From: UBA1181 sp963648205
GTDB taxonomy: Bacteria > Bacteroidota > Bacteroidia > Bacteroidales > Paludibacteraceae
Reading direction: 5' to 3'
DNA length: 64,000 nucleotides
Assembly: GCA_963648205.1 (NCBI GenBank)
Contig: CAVJCT010000065.1
Location: 44,259 to 108,258, forward strand
Positions 43,248 to 51,466 of this stretch are shown piece after piece. Numbering within the stretch: position 1 is the stretch's first letter; the number at the start of each line of letters is the position of its first letter. The notes under the pieces are model-generated. The model did not search any database. It worked only from the letters and a program-made list of their open reading frames with translations, and was not told the DNA's origin. The position numbers and the translations under genes are program-made.

Positions 43248-43255
43248 TACCTTTG
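43248..43255 (+). promoter_or_regulatory. -7 promoter box of the DcaP-like gene
   Basis: TACCTTTG fits TAnnTTTG. It gives a leader of about 110 nt with a possible 19-codon ORF at 43267-43326. Confidence 0.6.
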
Positions 43256-43370
43256 TACTCGTAAAGATGATGAAGGTGATGATGATTGTGAAGTTGATGT
43301 GTTTGGATGATAAAAAGTTGTATTAAAAACAGAAAAAAGTTCTAACTATAATAAACAAAAAAATTAGATC

Positions 43371-44780
43371 ATGAAGAAATTACTACTTCTAATTTCGTTC
43401 GCGGTTTCGATGCAGATTGCGTCTTACGCACAAGAACAGCAACAAAGTTCAGTAGTTGCACCTCAAAACGCTGAAGTCGCAAAACCTGCTTCTGAGAATC
43501 CTGAAACTCCAGAGAAACCTAAAAATGGTGGAAAGGTGAAGTTGAAACCTTACGGATTTGTTCGTAACTACTATTTCTACGATTCAAGACAAATCACTCA
43601 GTCTAATGCAGGATTGAGCAACAGAATCCCTAAGGATGAATTGTGGAATGAGGCTCATGATGAGGATTTGAATGCTGTTTCTCAGTCTTCTTTCTTGGCA
43701 ATCTCTACTCGTTTTGGTTTGAGTCTCTCTGGCGTCAGAGCATTGAACGCAGATGTAACCGCTAAGGCTGAAGGTGATTTCTGTGGATTCTCTTCAAGCT
43801 TTACGATGATTCGTCTTCGTCATGCATACGGAAAGTTGCAATGGAAGCACAACGCCCTCTTGTTAGGACAGACTTATACTCCATACTTTGCTGAATATTC
43901 TCCAGAAGTGTTGAGTCACGCTGCAGGTTCGCCATTCCAACCAGAGAGCCGTTCTCCTCAAATTCGTTACGAGGGTAGTGTGAACGGATGGAAATTCACT
44001 GCAGCTGCTGTTTGGCAGTTCCAATACCAATCTTGGGGACCAGACGGAAAGTCGACCAAGTATCAGTTGAATGCGAATGTTCCTGAGTTCGTTGTCGGAT
44101 TCGACTATAATAATGGTAAGGGATTCACAGTTGGTGCTGGTGTAGACATCACAACTCTTCGTCCAAGAACTCAATACGAGACCTCTTACACATACGCAGT
44201 TAGTGATACAGCATGGAATACAGACAAATCAGCATATACTGCAATCACAGAACGTGATACTACAATCAAGACCAAACGGTTGGTTAAAGAACTCTTCACA
44301 TCCGCTTCTCCAATGGTTTTTGTAGACTACAAAAATCAAGAGAACACATTCCACGTACTCTTCAAGAGTATCTATGGACAAAACATTGCACATTTCAATA
44401 TGTACAGTGGATATGGAGTTAGCAAAATCAATGATGACGGTACTCAAGAATATAAACCATTGCGAAGCCTCACAAGTTTTGTAGACTTGAGCTGGGGTAA
44501 GAAATTCAGAGGAAACTTCTTCGCAGGTTATATGAAGAATTTCGGAGCAAAAGAAGACTTAGTAGGAGACATCTATACCTTGGATAAAATCAAGAATATA
44601 GACTACCTCTGGAGAGTCAGTCCTGCAATCTCTTACACAGTTTCTAAGTTTACTTTCGGACTTGAATATGAACTTACAGGTGTAGGTTACGGTGATAAAG
44701 TAGAAAGCGATGGCTCTGTAAACGCAGATAGAGATGTGCTTAACCACAGAGCATCGGCAATGATAAAATTTGCGTGGTAA
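43371..44780 (+). CDS. DcaP-like outer-membrane porin
   Basis: A 469-residue outer-membrane barrel protein. A signal peptide (residues 1-20, ending SYA) precedes a Gln/Pro/Glu-rich linker (about 21-55), then a barrel beginning KLKPYGFVRNYYFYDSRQ. The strong block LRHAYGKLQWKHNALLLGQTYTPYF is typical of DcaP-like porins, and it ends AMIKFAW, an aromatic C-terminus. DcaP proteins import dicarboxylic or other small anions. It lies directly after the DASS transporter, and a common substrate is an attractive inference. Codon use suggests high expression. Confidence 0.8.
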   Translation: MKKLLLLISFAVSMQIASYAQEQQQSSVVAPQNAEVAKPASENPETPEKPKNGGKVKLKPYGFVRNYYFYDSRQITQSNAGLSNRIPKDELWNEAHDEDLNAVSQSSFLAISTRFGLSLSGVRALNADVTAKAEGDFCGFSSSFTMIRLRHAYGKLQWKHNALLLGQTYTPYFAEYSPEVLSHAAGSPFQPESRSPQIRYEGSVNGWKFTAAAVWQFQYQSWGPDGKSTKYQLNANVPEFVVGFDYNNGKGFTVGAGVDITTLRPRTQYETSYTYAVSDTAWNTDKSAYTAITERDTTIKTKRLVKELFTSASPMVFVDYKNQENTFHVLFKSIYGQNIAHFNMYSGYGVSKINDDGTQEYKPLRSLTSFVDLSWGKKFRGNFFAGYMKNFGAKEDLVGDIYTLDKIKNIDYLWRVSPAISYTVSKFTFGLEYELTGVGYGDKVESDGSVNADRDVLNHRASAMIKFAW

Positions 44781-44826
44781 AAAGGCTGATATATAGAACA
44801 TTACACGATTGTTAATAATTATTTGG

Positions 44827-44859
44827 TAGGGATGTAGTTTATAAAAAACTATATCCCTA
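44827..44859 (+). terminator. Terminator of the porin gene overlapping the nrdD promoter
   Basis: A 14-bp stem (44827-44840 with 44846-44859, one G-T pair). Its last two bases overlap the TATCTTTG box at 44858. The T-run is short (TCTTTGTT). Confidence 0.7.
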
Positions 44860-44865
44860 TCTTTG
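44858..44865 (+). promoter_or_regulatory. -7 promoter box of the nrdDG operon
   Basis: TATCTTTG, full match, beginning at the last two bases of a hairpin. It is about 108 bp upstream of the nrdD ATG. Confidence 0.55.
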
Positions 44866-44973
44866 TTCTACACCCCCAATGAACGACAAAAATTCGTAAC
44901 TCGTTGAGTGCGTGTAAAAAGGGAAAATAATATCATCAAAGAATACAAATTAAGCCAAAGAAAATCAGAAGAA

Positions 44974-47091
44974 ATGAGTGGAAACGTTGTAATTGTAAAG
45001 CGCGACGGCAAGTTGGAGTCGTTCTCGTTTGACAAAATAAAAAATGCGATATCTCGTGCTTTTATATCGGTCGGTAGTTTTGCTACCCAGGAGGTATTGA
45101 CAGACATTTTAGGTCATTTAAGCATCCATAATGGAATGAGCGTTGAGGAGATTCAAAACCAAGTTGAACGTTCCTTAATGTGCGAAAAATATTATGCTGT
45201 TGCAAAAGCCTACATTTTGTACCGTCAGAGTCACTGGGAGGATCGTGAAGTTCGTGACAAACTCAAATTTCTTACTGATTATAGTAATGCTTCCAACTCT
45301 GCTACGGGTAGTAAATACGATGCCAATGCGAATGTTGAAAACAAAAATATTGCTACGTTGATTGGTGAGTTGCCAAAGGCAAACTTCATCCGTCTCAACC
45401 GCCGTCTTTTGGTAGACCGTTTGAAGGAAATGTACGGTAGGGAAGTGGCAGATAAATACATCGACTTGTTGACGCACCACTTCATCTACAAGAACGACGA
45501 GACGAGTTTGGCTAATTATTGTGCGAGTATCACCATGTATCCTTGGTTGAACGAGGGTACGATTTCTATCGGAGGAAATTCAAAACAACCAACAAATTTG
45601 AAATCCTTCTGTGGCGGTTTCGTCAATATGGTATTTATGGTGTCGAGCATGTTGAGCGGTGCTTGCGCTACTCCAGAGTTCCTTATGTATATGAACTATT
45701 TCATTCAAAAGGAATATGGAACTGAATATTATAAGGAGGCTGATAAGGTGGTTGACCTCTCTTCAAGAAAGAGAACAATCGACAAAATCATTACCGACTG
45801 TTTCGAGCAGATTGTTTACTCAATCAACCAACCAACTGGTGCGAGAAACTTTCAAGCCGTTTTCTGGAATATCTCATATTACGATAAATACTATTTCAAC
45901 AGTCTTTTTGAAAACTTCCGTTTTCCTGACGGCTCTCGTCCAGATTGGGAATCCGTTAGTTGGTTGCAAAAGAGATTCATGAAATGGTTCAATGCTGAAC
46001 GTTTGAAGACTGTTTTGACGTTCCCTGTCGAAACAATGGCTCTTTTGACTGAGAATGGTGATGTCAAGGATAAGGAATGGGGGGACTTCGCAGCAGAAAT
46101 GTACGCTGAAGGACACTCTTTCTTCACTTATCTTAGCGACAGTGCCGACTCTTTGAGTAGTTGTTGCCGTTTGAGAAATCAAATTACTGACAATACTTTC
46201 AGCTACACATTGGGTGCAGGTGGTATTTCAACAGGTTCAAAGAGCGTTTTGACGATTAATTTGAATCGTTGCGTTCAGTATGCAGTTAAAAATGGTATTC
46301 CATATTTGAACTACTTGGAGGAAGTGGTTGATTTGGTGCATAAGGTTCAGTTGGCTTACAATGAGAATTTGAAACAGCTCCAAGAGAAGGGACTCCTTCC
46401 ATTGTTTGATGCTGGTTATATTAACCTTTCTCGTCAGTACTTGACGATCGGTGTCAATGGTTTGGTTGAATCTGCCGAGTATATGGGTATCGAAATCAAG
46501 GATAGTCCAGAGTACGCTGCATACGTCAAAGGCGTTTTGGGTCTGGTTGAGACTTATAACAAAAAGTATCGTACGAAGGAGGTGATGTTCAACTGCGAAA
46601 TGATTCCTGCTGAAAATGTGGGTGTTAAACATGCGAAGTGGGATCGTGAGGATGGTTATGTTGTTCCTCGTGATTGCTACAATAGCTATTTCTACATTGT
46701 AGAGGATCATAGTTTGAATATCGCTGATAAATTTAAATTGCACGGTATCAAATATATCGAGCATTTGACGGGTGGTTCTGCTCTTCACATGAATTTGGAA
46801 GAGCATTTGTCAAAGCCACAGTATCGTCATTTGTTCCGTGTGGCAGCTAAAGAGGGTTGCAACTATTTCACTTACAACATTCCGAACACGGTATGTAACG
46901 AGTGTGGTCATATTGATAAGAGATACTTGAAAGAGTGCCCTAACTGTCATAGCCACAACCTCGATTACTTGACTCGTGTTATTGGATATATGAAGAGAAT
47001 TAGTAATTTCTCTGAGGCTCGTCAACAAGAGGCAGACCGTCGTTTCTACGCTAAATATAATGTAGCAGCCGACGGCGACGAAAACGCTTAA
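44974..47091 (+). CDS. nrdD: Anaerobic ribonucleoside-triphosphate reductase
   Basis: A 705-residue class III reductase making dNTPs without oxygen. It has an N-terminal ATP-cone (VVIVKRDGKLESFSFDKIKN onward, about residues 1-95), the catalytic barrel (with SLANYCASITMYPW and SFCGGFVNM cysteines), a C-terminal zinc site (CNECGHIDKRYLKECPNC) and the glycyl-radical motif RVIGY with Gly at about residue 671. ATG 44974 with a preceding AGAAGAA was chosen; an in-frame GTG lies at 44908. The activase nrdG follows 11 bp later. Its presence points to a strictly or facultatively anaerobic life. Confidence 0.96.
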   Translation: MSGNVVIVKRDGKLESFSFDKIKNAISRAFISVGSFATQEVLTDILGHLSIHNGMSVEEIQNQVERSLMCEKYYAVAKAYILYRQSHWEDREVRDKLKFLTDYSNASNSATGSKYDANANVENKNIATLIGELPKANFIRLNRRLLVDRLKEMYGREVADKYIDLLTHHFIYKNDETSLANYCASITMYPWLNEGTISIGGNSKQPTNLKSFCGGFVNMVFMVSSMLSGACATPEFLMYMNYFIQKEYGTEYYKEADKVVDLSSRKRTIDKIITDCFEQIVYSINQPTGARNFQAVFWNISYYDKYYFNSLFENFRFPDGSRPDWESVSWLQKRFMKWFNAERLKTVLTFPVETMALLTENGDVKDKEWGDFAAEMYAEGHSFFTYLSDSADSLSSCCRLRNQITDNTFSYTLGAGGISTGSKSVLTINLNRCVQYAVKNGIPYLNYLEEVVDLVHKVQLAYNENLKQLQEKGLLPLFDAGYINLSRQYLTIGVNGLVESAEYMGIEIKDSPEYAAYVKGVLGLVETYNKKYRTKEVMFNCEMIPAENVGVKHAKWDREDGYVVPRDCYNSYFYIVEDHSLNIADKFKLHGIKYIEHLTGGSALHMNLEEHLSKPQYRHLFRVAAKEGCNYFTYNIPNTVCNECGHIDKRYLKECPNCHSHNLDYLTRVIGYMKRISNFSEARQQEADRRFYAKYNVAADGDENA

Positions 47092-47102
47092 AACCATAGA
47101 GC

Positions 47103-47567
47103 ATGCTCAAATTCGTTGACTATGATGTTGTGTTTCAAGAGATTCCCAACGAGGTAACGTTGGCGATAAATCTGTCGCAATGTCCGAATGATTGCGTAGG
47201 CTGTCATAGTCCGTTCTTGAAATTAGATGTAGGAGACGAATTAAACGAATCGACTTTGTTAGATTTGCTGAAACGATATGCTGATGATGTAACATGCGTC
47301 AGTTTCATGGGAGGAGACAGGGATCTGTCTTCTCTCGTACGTTTAGCTGTTTTTGTGAAATCTCACTATAAACAACTGAAAGTGGCATGGTATACAGGCA
47401 GAGAGCAGCTCCCAGAGAATGTATCATTGACGGCTTTTGATTTCATAAAAGTAGGTCCATACAAGAAAGAATTTGGTCCGTTGAACAAAAGGACGACCAA
47501 TCAACATTTATATAAAATGAAAGATGGTCGGATTGAAGATGATATAACGTATTTGTTTTGGAAATAA
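47103..47567 (+). CDS. nrdG: Anaerobic ribonucleotide reductase activating protein
   Basis: A 154-residue radical SAM activase that makes the glycyl radical on NrdD. The cluster motif CPNDCVGC (C-x3-C-x2-C) is at residues 27-34, and the SAM-binding SFMGGDRD follows at about 68-75. The length is normal. It is directly after nrdD and 7 bp ahead of an HD-domain gene. Confidence 0.95.
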   Translation: MLKFVDYDVVFQEIPNEVTLAINLSQCPNDCVGCHSPFLKLDVGDELNESTLLDLLKRYADDVTCVSFMGGDRDLSSLVRLAVFVKSHYKQLKVAWYTGREQLPENVSLTAFDFIKVGPYKKEFGPLNKRTTNQHLYKMKDGRIEDDITYLFWK

Positions 47568-47574
47568 TTTTTAT

Positions 47575-48135
47575 ATGATAGTTACAGACGATAAGAAAAT
47601 AGATCCGATCGCTTTGATTGAGAAATATTATGACCCCACATCGGAGGTCTATAAAATATTGATGAGTCACTCGTTGGATGTTACGGAGAAGGCTTTGCGT
47701 TTAGCGGAGGGGCGTCCAGATTTGAATATGGATTTACAGTTCATCGAGGAGGCCGCGATGTTGCACGATATTGGAATCTTCAAAACGTATGCACCCGATT
47801 TACACTGCGATGGCGATCATCCTTATATCTGTCATGGCTATTTAGGAAGCGAACTCGTGGCTAAGGAGGGATATCCTAAGCACGCGTTAGTTTGTGAGCG
47901 TCACACGGGTACTGGTTTATCCTTAGAATATATAATAAAGGAAGACTTGCCGTTGCCTCATCGTGAGATGCTTCCTGTCAGTTTAGAGGAGCAGGTGATT
48001 TGCTTTGCGGACAAATTTTTCTCTAAAACTCATTTAGGAGAGGAGAGGAGTGTGAAAAAAGCAAGAAGAAAATTAGAAAAATATGGGGAGGAGACTTTAA
48101 AAAGGTTTGACTTGTGGGCAGAAATGTTTTTGTAG
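47575..48135 (+). CDS. HD-domain metal-dependent hydrolase
   Basis: A 186-residue HD-superfamily protein; the family are metal-dependent phosphohydrolases. The expected residues are in the right order: SHSLDV (His), AAMLHDIGIF (the HD pair at about residues 63-64), CHGYLGSEL (His), CERHTGTGL (His), and a later FADKFF (Asp). It is the third gene of the nrdDG transcript, 7 bp after nrdG, so a role in nucleotide clean-up is tempting but unproven. The C-terminal part is a basic helix (KKARRKLEKYGEE). Confidence 0.85.
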   Translation: MIVTDDKKIDPIALIEKYYDPTSEVYKILMSHSLDVTEKALRLAEGRPDLNMDLQFIEEAAMLHDIGIFKTYAPDLHCDGDHPYICHGYLGSELVAKEGYPKHALVCERHTGTGLSLEYIIKEDLPLPHREMLPVSLEEQVICFADKFFSKTHLGEERSVKKARRKLEKYGEETLKRFDLWAEMFL

Positions 48136-48269
48136 CGATAAAATCAAGCGAGATACGAAAAATTTATTCCCTTAAAACCCCTTTTAATAATTAAATTTTT
48201 GCTAAATTGCACCCCGAAAATGGGTTTTTGTTGACGTGTTGGAGTGAAGGTCGCTAAGGCGATGCGAAA

Positions 48270-48357
48270 GGAGAGATGCTCGAGTGGTTGAAGAGGCACG
48301 CCTGGAAAGCGTGTATACGTCCAAAGCGTATCACGGGTTCGAATCCCGTTCTCTCCG
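48270..48357 (+). tRNA. tRNA-Ser(GGA)
   Basis: An 88-base tRNA with a long variable arm, as class II tRNAs have. The acceptor stem GGAGAGA (48270-48276) pairs with TCTCTCC (48350-48356), discriminator G at 48357. The anticodon arm is CACGC-CTGGAAA-GCGTG, anticodon GGA. The T-arm is ACGGG-TTCGAAT-CCCGT. No CCA is encoded. A weak promoter box TAAATTGC lies at 48203-48210. Confidence 0.96.
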
Positions 48358-48428
48358 CAAGTTGTTGAAAAACAATGGTTTGAAGTTAGAAAAACTAAAA
48401 ACAAGTAATAAATTAATAACAAAAAAAA

Positions 48429-49268
48429 ATGAAGAAGATTTTTGCAACATTAGCAATTTTCGGAGCGATGACATTTGGATTGACTTCAAATGTTTTGGCT
48501 CAAGATGAAGTCTCATCAGAAGAGGCTGTAGAAACTGTAGAAGAGGCTGCTCCAGCCGCTGCACCAGCAGCAGTTGCTCCAGCACCTGCACAAGCAGCAC
48601 CTGCTGCACCAGCAGTAGAAGAGGAAGTCAGCATGTTCAAAGCCTTGAAGATTAAGTTCATCGAGGGTGATGCAAGCTTCATGGCATTCGTTGCTCTCTG
48701 TTTGATCGTAGGTTTGGCACTTTGTATCGAGCGTATCGTTTACTTGAGCCTTTCTTCAACTAACTCTAAGAAGCTTTTGTCAGGTATTGAAGAGGCTTTG
48801 GATAACAATGATGTAGAGGCAGCTAAGGAGTTGGCTCGTAACACAAGAGGTCCTATCGCTTCTATTCTTTACCAAGGATTGACAAGAATCGAGAAAGGTA
48901 CTGAGGATGTTGAGAAGACAGTTGCTTCTTACGGAGGTGTTCAGATGGGTGCTCTCGAGAAGAACATTACTTGGATTTCTCTTTGTATCGCATTGGCCCC
49001 AATGTTGGGATTCATGGGAACCGTTATCGGTATGATCCAGGCGTTCGATAAGATCCAACAAGTAGGTGATATCTCTGCAACAGTCGTAGCAGGTGGTATT
49101 AAGGTCGCTTTGTTGACTACTGTGTTCGGTTTGATCGTCGCTATGATTCTTCAAGTGTTCTTGAACTTCATCTTGACTCGTATTGAGGCTTTGACAACTG
49201 AGATGGAAGATTCTTCTATCACTCTCTTGGACCTCGTTGTTAAATACAATGAGAAGAACAAGAACTAA
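48429..49268 (+). CDS. exbB: MotA/TolQ/ExbB proton channel family protein
   Basis: A 279-residue inner-membrane motor subunit using proton flow to energise outer-membrane processes through TonB or Tol-like partners. A signal peptide (1-24) is followed by an unusual Ala/Pro/Glu-rich segment (about 25-68), then the first helix (FMAFVALCLIVGLALCIERIVYL), a cytoplasmic loop, and the ExbB core helices (SLCIALAPMLGFMGTVIGMIQAF and KVALLTTVFGLIVAMILQVF). The extended N-terminus is typical of Bacteroidota ExbB homologues. First gene of a four-gene motor operon. Confidence 0.92.
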   Translation: MKKIFATLAIFGAMTFGLTSNVLAQDEVSSEEAVETVEEAAPAAAPAAVAPAPAQAAPAAPAVEEEVSMFKALKIKFIEGDASFMAFVALCLIVGLALCIERIVYLSLSSTNSKKLLSGIEEALDNNDVEAAKELARNTRGPIASILYQGLTRIEKGTEDVEKTVASYGGVQMGALEKNITWISLCIALAPMLGFMGTVIGMIQAFDKIQQVGDISATVVAGGIKVALLTTVFGLIVAMILQVFLNFILTRIEALTTEMEDSSITLLDLVVKYNEKNKN

Positions 49269-49325
49269 TTAAGTTTTTTTCTTAGTTAAGTTTTTAGTTG
49301 TCATTGTTTTTAAAAATTCGAAAAT

Positions 49326-49787
49326 ATGTTTAAAGAAATTAATAAAGTCGTACTTGCGGTTTTGATGGCTATCTCAGTCATCGTCTGTGCAGTCTTCTTC
49401 TTCGGAGGAACTGAGGACGTACCGACGACCGCAGGTGATTTGGAAGCACCTGTTTACACTTCATTGTTGTTGAACTGGTCATACATTTTGTTCGCACTTA
49501 CTGCTATTGTAACTATTGCTTTCGCAGTTATGACTTTCGCATCTAAATTGTCATACGATTGGAAAAGTGTTGTTGTTCCGATGATTTCTTTCGTAGTTTT
49601 GGTTGTCCTTTTGTTGGCAACTTACTTCGGAGCCGACACAACTCCTATCAACATTGTAGGTTACGAGGGTTCTCAAGAGCCATTCATCTACCAAATCACT
49701 AACATGTGTTTGGTATCATCATGCATCTTGGCTGCTATCGCTACTTTTGTAACATTGTTCGGTTTCTTGATTAAGAAATTTATCTAA
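49326..49787 (+). CDS. Unknown membrane protein in the ExbB/ExbD operon
   Basis: A 153-residue inner-membrane protein with about four predicted helices (residues 7-26, 48-70, 80-102, 125-150) separated by acidic loops (FFGGTEDVPTTAGDLEAP). I know no domain name for it. It sits between ExbB (57 bp) and two ExbD genes (14 bp) and must be co-transcribed. Its conserved place suggests a motor-complex component, possibly a third membrane subunit; this is inferred from position only. Confidence 0.8.
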   Translation: MFKEINKVVLAVLMAISVIVCAVFFFGGTEDVPTTAGDLEAPVYTSLLLNWSYILFALTAIVTIAFAVMTFASKLSYDWKSVVVPMISFVVLVVLLLATYFGADTTPINIVGYEGSQEPFIYQITNMCLVSSCILAAIATFVTLFGFLIKKFI

Positions 49788-49801
49788 AGAAAGGATCGGC
49801 T

Positions 49802-50410
49802 ATGGCAAAAAAGAGAGAAATTCAGGAAATTAACGCGAGTTCAATGGCCGACATCTCCTTCTTGCTGCTGATTTTCTTCCTCGTGTCTACTTCAATGTCA
49901 ACAGACAAGGGTTTGGCACGTAAACTTCCGGCTCCAATTCCACCTGATCAAGAGCAATTGGAGAAGGACGTAGAAATCAACAGACGTAACATCATGATGG
50001 TGCTGATTAACAGCAGCGACCTTTTGATGGTAAACGGAGAGGTCTTGCCAGTAAGCAAATTGAAGGAAAAAGCGAAGGAATTCATCGCCAACCCTAACAA
50101 TAGTGAAAACTTGCCAGCAAAAAAAGTAGAGAATATTCCTTTCTTTGGTAACATTGAAATTACTAAAGATCACGTTATCTCTTTGCAAAATGACCGTGGT
50201 ACTTCTTATCAGGCATACATTGATGTTCAAAATGAATTGATGCGTGCTTATAATGAGTTACGTGAGGATTTAGCAAGACAGAAGTTCGGAGTCTCTTTCT
50301 CTGAATTGGACGAGGATAGACAACAAGCTATTCAGCAAGTTTATCCACAACGTATTTCAGAGGCTGAGCCTAAGGATTATTCTAAATTAAGTCAAGGAGG
50401 AGCGCAATAA
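49802..50410 (+). CDS. exbD: ExbD/TolR biopolymer transport protein (1)
   Basis: A 202-residue single-pass protein. The N-terminus REIQEINASSMADISFLLLIFFLVSTSM has the proton-carrying Asp in the membrane helix (ADISFLLL). The periplasmic domain (about 60-202) is longer than that of E. coli ExbD (141 residues) and contains an insertion ending YAYNELREDLARQKFG-like helix. It overlaps the next gene by one base (TAATG). Two different ExbD subunits in one operon are common in Bacteroidota. Confidence 0.92.
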   Translation: MAKKREIQEINASSMADISFLLLIFFLVSTSMSTDKGLARKLPAPIPPDQEQLEKDVEINRRNIMMVLINSSDLLMVNGEVLPVSKLKEKAKEFIANPNNSENLPAKKVENIPFFGNIEITKDHVISLQNDRGTSYQAYIDVQNELMRAYNELREDLARQKFGVSFSELDEDRQQAIQQVYPQRISEAEPKDYSKLSQGGAQ

Positions 50411-50886
50411 TGGCAACATTTAGAAAGAAAGGCGGAAAAAGACTTCCCGCAATTAGTACGGCATCTTTGCCTGATATTATCTTCATGTTGTTGTTCTTCT
50501 TTATGACGACTACTTCAATGAAGGAGGTTACCTTATTGGTCGACCAGAAAATTCCTCAAGCAACTGAGCTTCAGAAATTGGAGAAAAAATCCCTTGTGAA
50601 GTATATTTACATCGGTACTCCAAAAAGAGAGTATAAGAAGGCATACGGTGTTGAGTCTCGTATTCAATTGGACGATGCTTTCGCTAACGACCCTTCTGAA
50701 GTTCAAACTTACATTGCTGCTAAACGTGCTGCAATGAAGGAGGAGGATCAAGCATTCATGATTGTTTCACTTAAGGTTGATAGAGATACTAAGATGGGTA
50801 TCGTAACTGATGTGAAGCAAGCTTTGAGAAATGCATACGCACTTAAGATTAACTATACGGCTACTCAAAGAGCTAACCACTATTAA
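50410..50886 (+). CDS. exbD: ExbD/TolR biopolymer transport protein (2)
   Basis: A 158-residue single-pass protein with the same layout: basic N-terminus, ASLPDIIFMLLFFFMTTTSM helix with the conserved Asp, then a periplasmic domain. It starts inside the stop of the first ExbD (TAATG), so translation is coupled. The divergence between the two ExbD proteins suggests an asymmetric dimer. A terminator follows. Confidence 0.92.
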   Translation: MATFRKKGGKRLPAISTASLPDIIFMLLFFFMTTTSMKEVTLLVDQKIPQATELQKLEKKSLVKYIYIGTPKREYKKAYGVESRIQLDDAFANDPSEVQTYIAAKRAAMKEEDQAFMIVSLKVDRDTKMGIVTDVKQALRNAYALKINYTATQRANHY

Positions 50887-50905
50887 TCTTTAGTTGAAAT
50901 TATAG

Positions 50906-50942
50906 AAAAGAGGAGATTCCAATTTTGGTGTCTCCTCTTTTT
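50906..50942 (+). terminator. Terminator after the ExbB/ExbD operon
   Basis: Stem AAAAGAGGAGA / TCTCCTCTTTT with an internal TCCAATTTTGG hairpin and a T-run. Confidence 0.88.
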
Positions 50943-50971
50943 CAATTATTTGAATCGTTAAATTTTAAAAT

Positions 50972-51352
50972 ATGAAGAAAATTGTTTCAACAAAAAATGC
51001 ACCTGCTGCAATCGGCCCTTATAGTCAAGCGATTTCTGTAAATGGCTTTTTATTTACTTCTGGCCAAATTGGCATTGTACCTTCCACAGGAAATTTAGCA
51101 GGCGATGATATCACATCACAGACAAAACAGGTGATGGAAAATCTAAAAAATATTCTTGCAGAGGCGGGTTTGTCATTCTCAAATGTGGTAAAGACTACAG
51201 TTTTCATCCAAAATATGAACGATTTTTCTACTGTCAATGCTATTTATGCTGAGTCATTTGGCACGGACGCTCCTGCTCGTTCATGTGTCGCTGTTTCATC
51301 TCTTCCAAAAGGTGCGTTGATTGAAATTGAAGTTATTGCTACGGTTGATTAA
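50972..51352 (+). CDS. ridA: RidA family reactive imine/enamine deaminase
   Basis: A 126-residue YjgF/YER057c/UK114 protein that hydrolyses 2-aminoacrylate and similar imines from PLP enzymes. It shows IGPYSQAISVNGFLFTSGQIG, KTTVFIQNMNDF, and the active-site Arg in ARSCVAVSSLPKGALIEIE. The length is normal. It lies after a terminator and before its own downstream promoter region, so it is likely a single transcript. Confidence 0.94.
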   Translation: MKKIVSTKNAPAAIGPYSQAISVNGFLFTSGQIGIVPSTGNLAGDDITSQTKQVMENLKNILAEAGLSFSNVVKTTVFIQNMNDFSTVNAIYAESFGTDAPARSCVAVSSLPKGALIEIEVIATVD

Positions 51353-51411
51353 TTTCATTATAAATTAATGAGAATAAACGATTTGCATTTCTTCAATAAC
51401 CAAATAAAACG

Positions 51412-51419
51412 TAAATTTG
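51412..51419 (+). promoter_or_regulatory. -7 promoter box of the universal-stress-protein gene
   Basis: TAAATTTG, full match, 47 bp before the ATG at 51467. Confidence 0.6.
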
Positions 51420-51466
51420 TAATATTGGCGAGTTCATAGGATATGCACTAATAAAAATTGTTGGAT

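Noticed and set aside
48270..48357. tRNA-Ser as an integration site
   Set aside because: No integrase gene, no direct repeat of the tRNA 3' end and no mobile gene nearby; the following operon is core-like.
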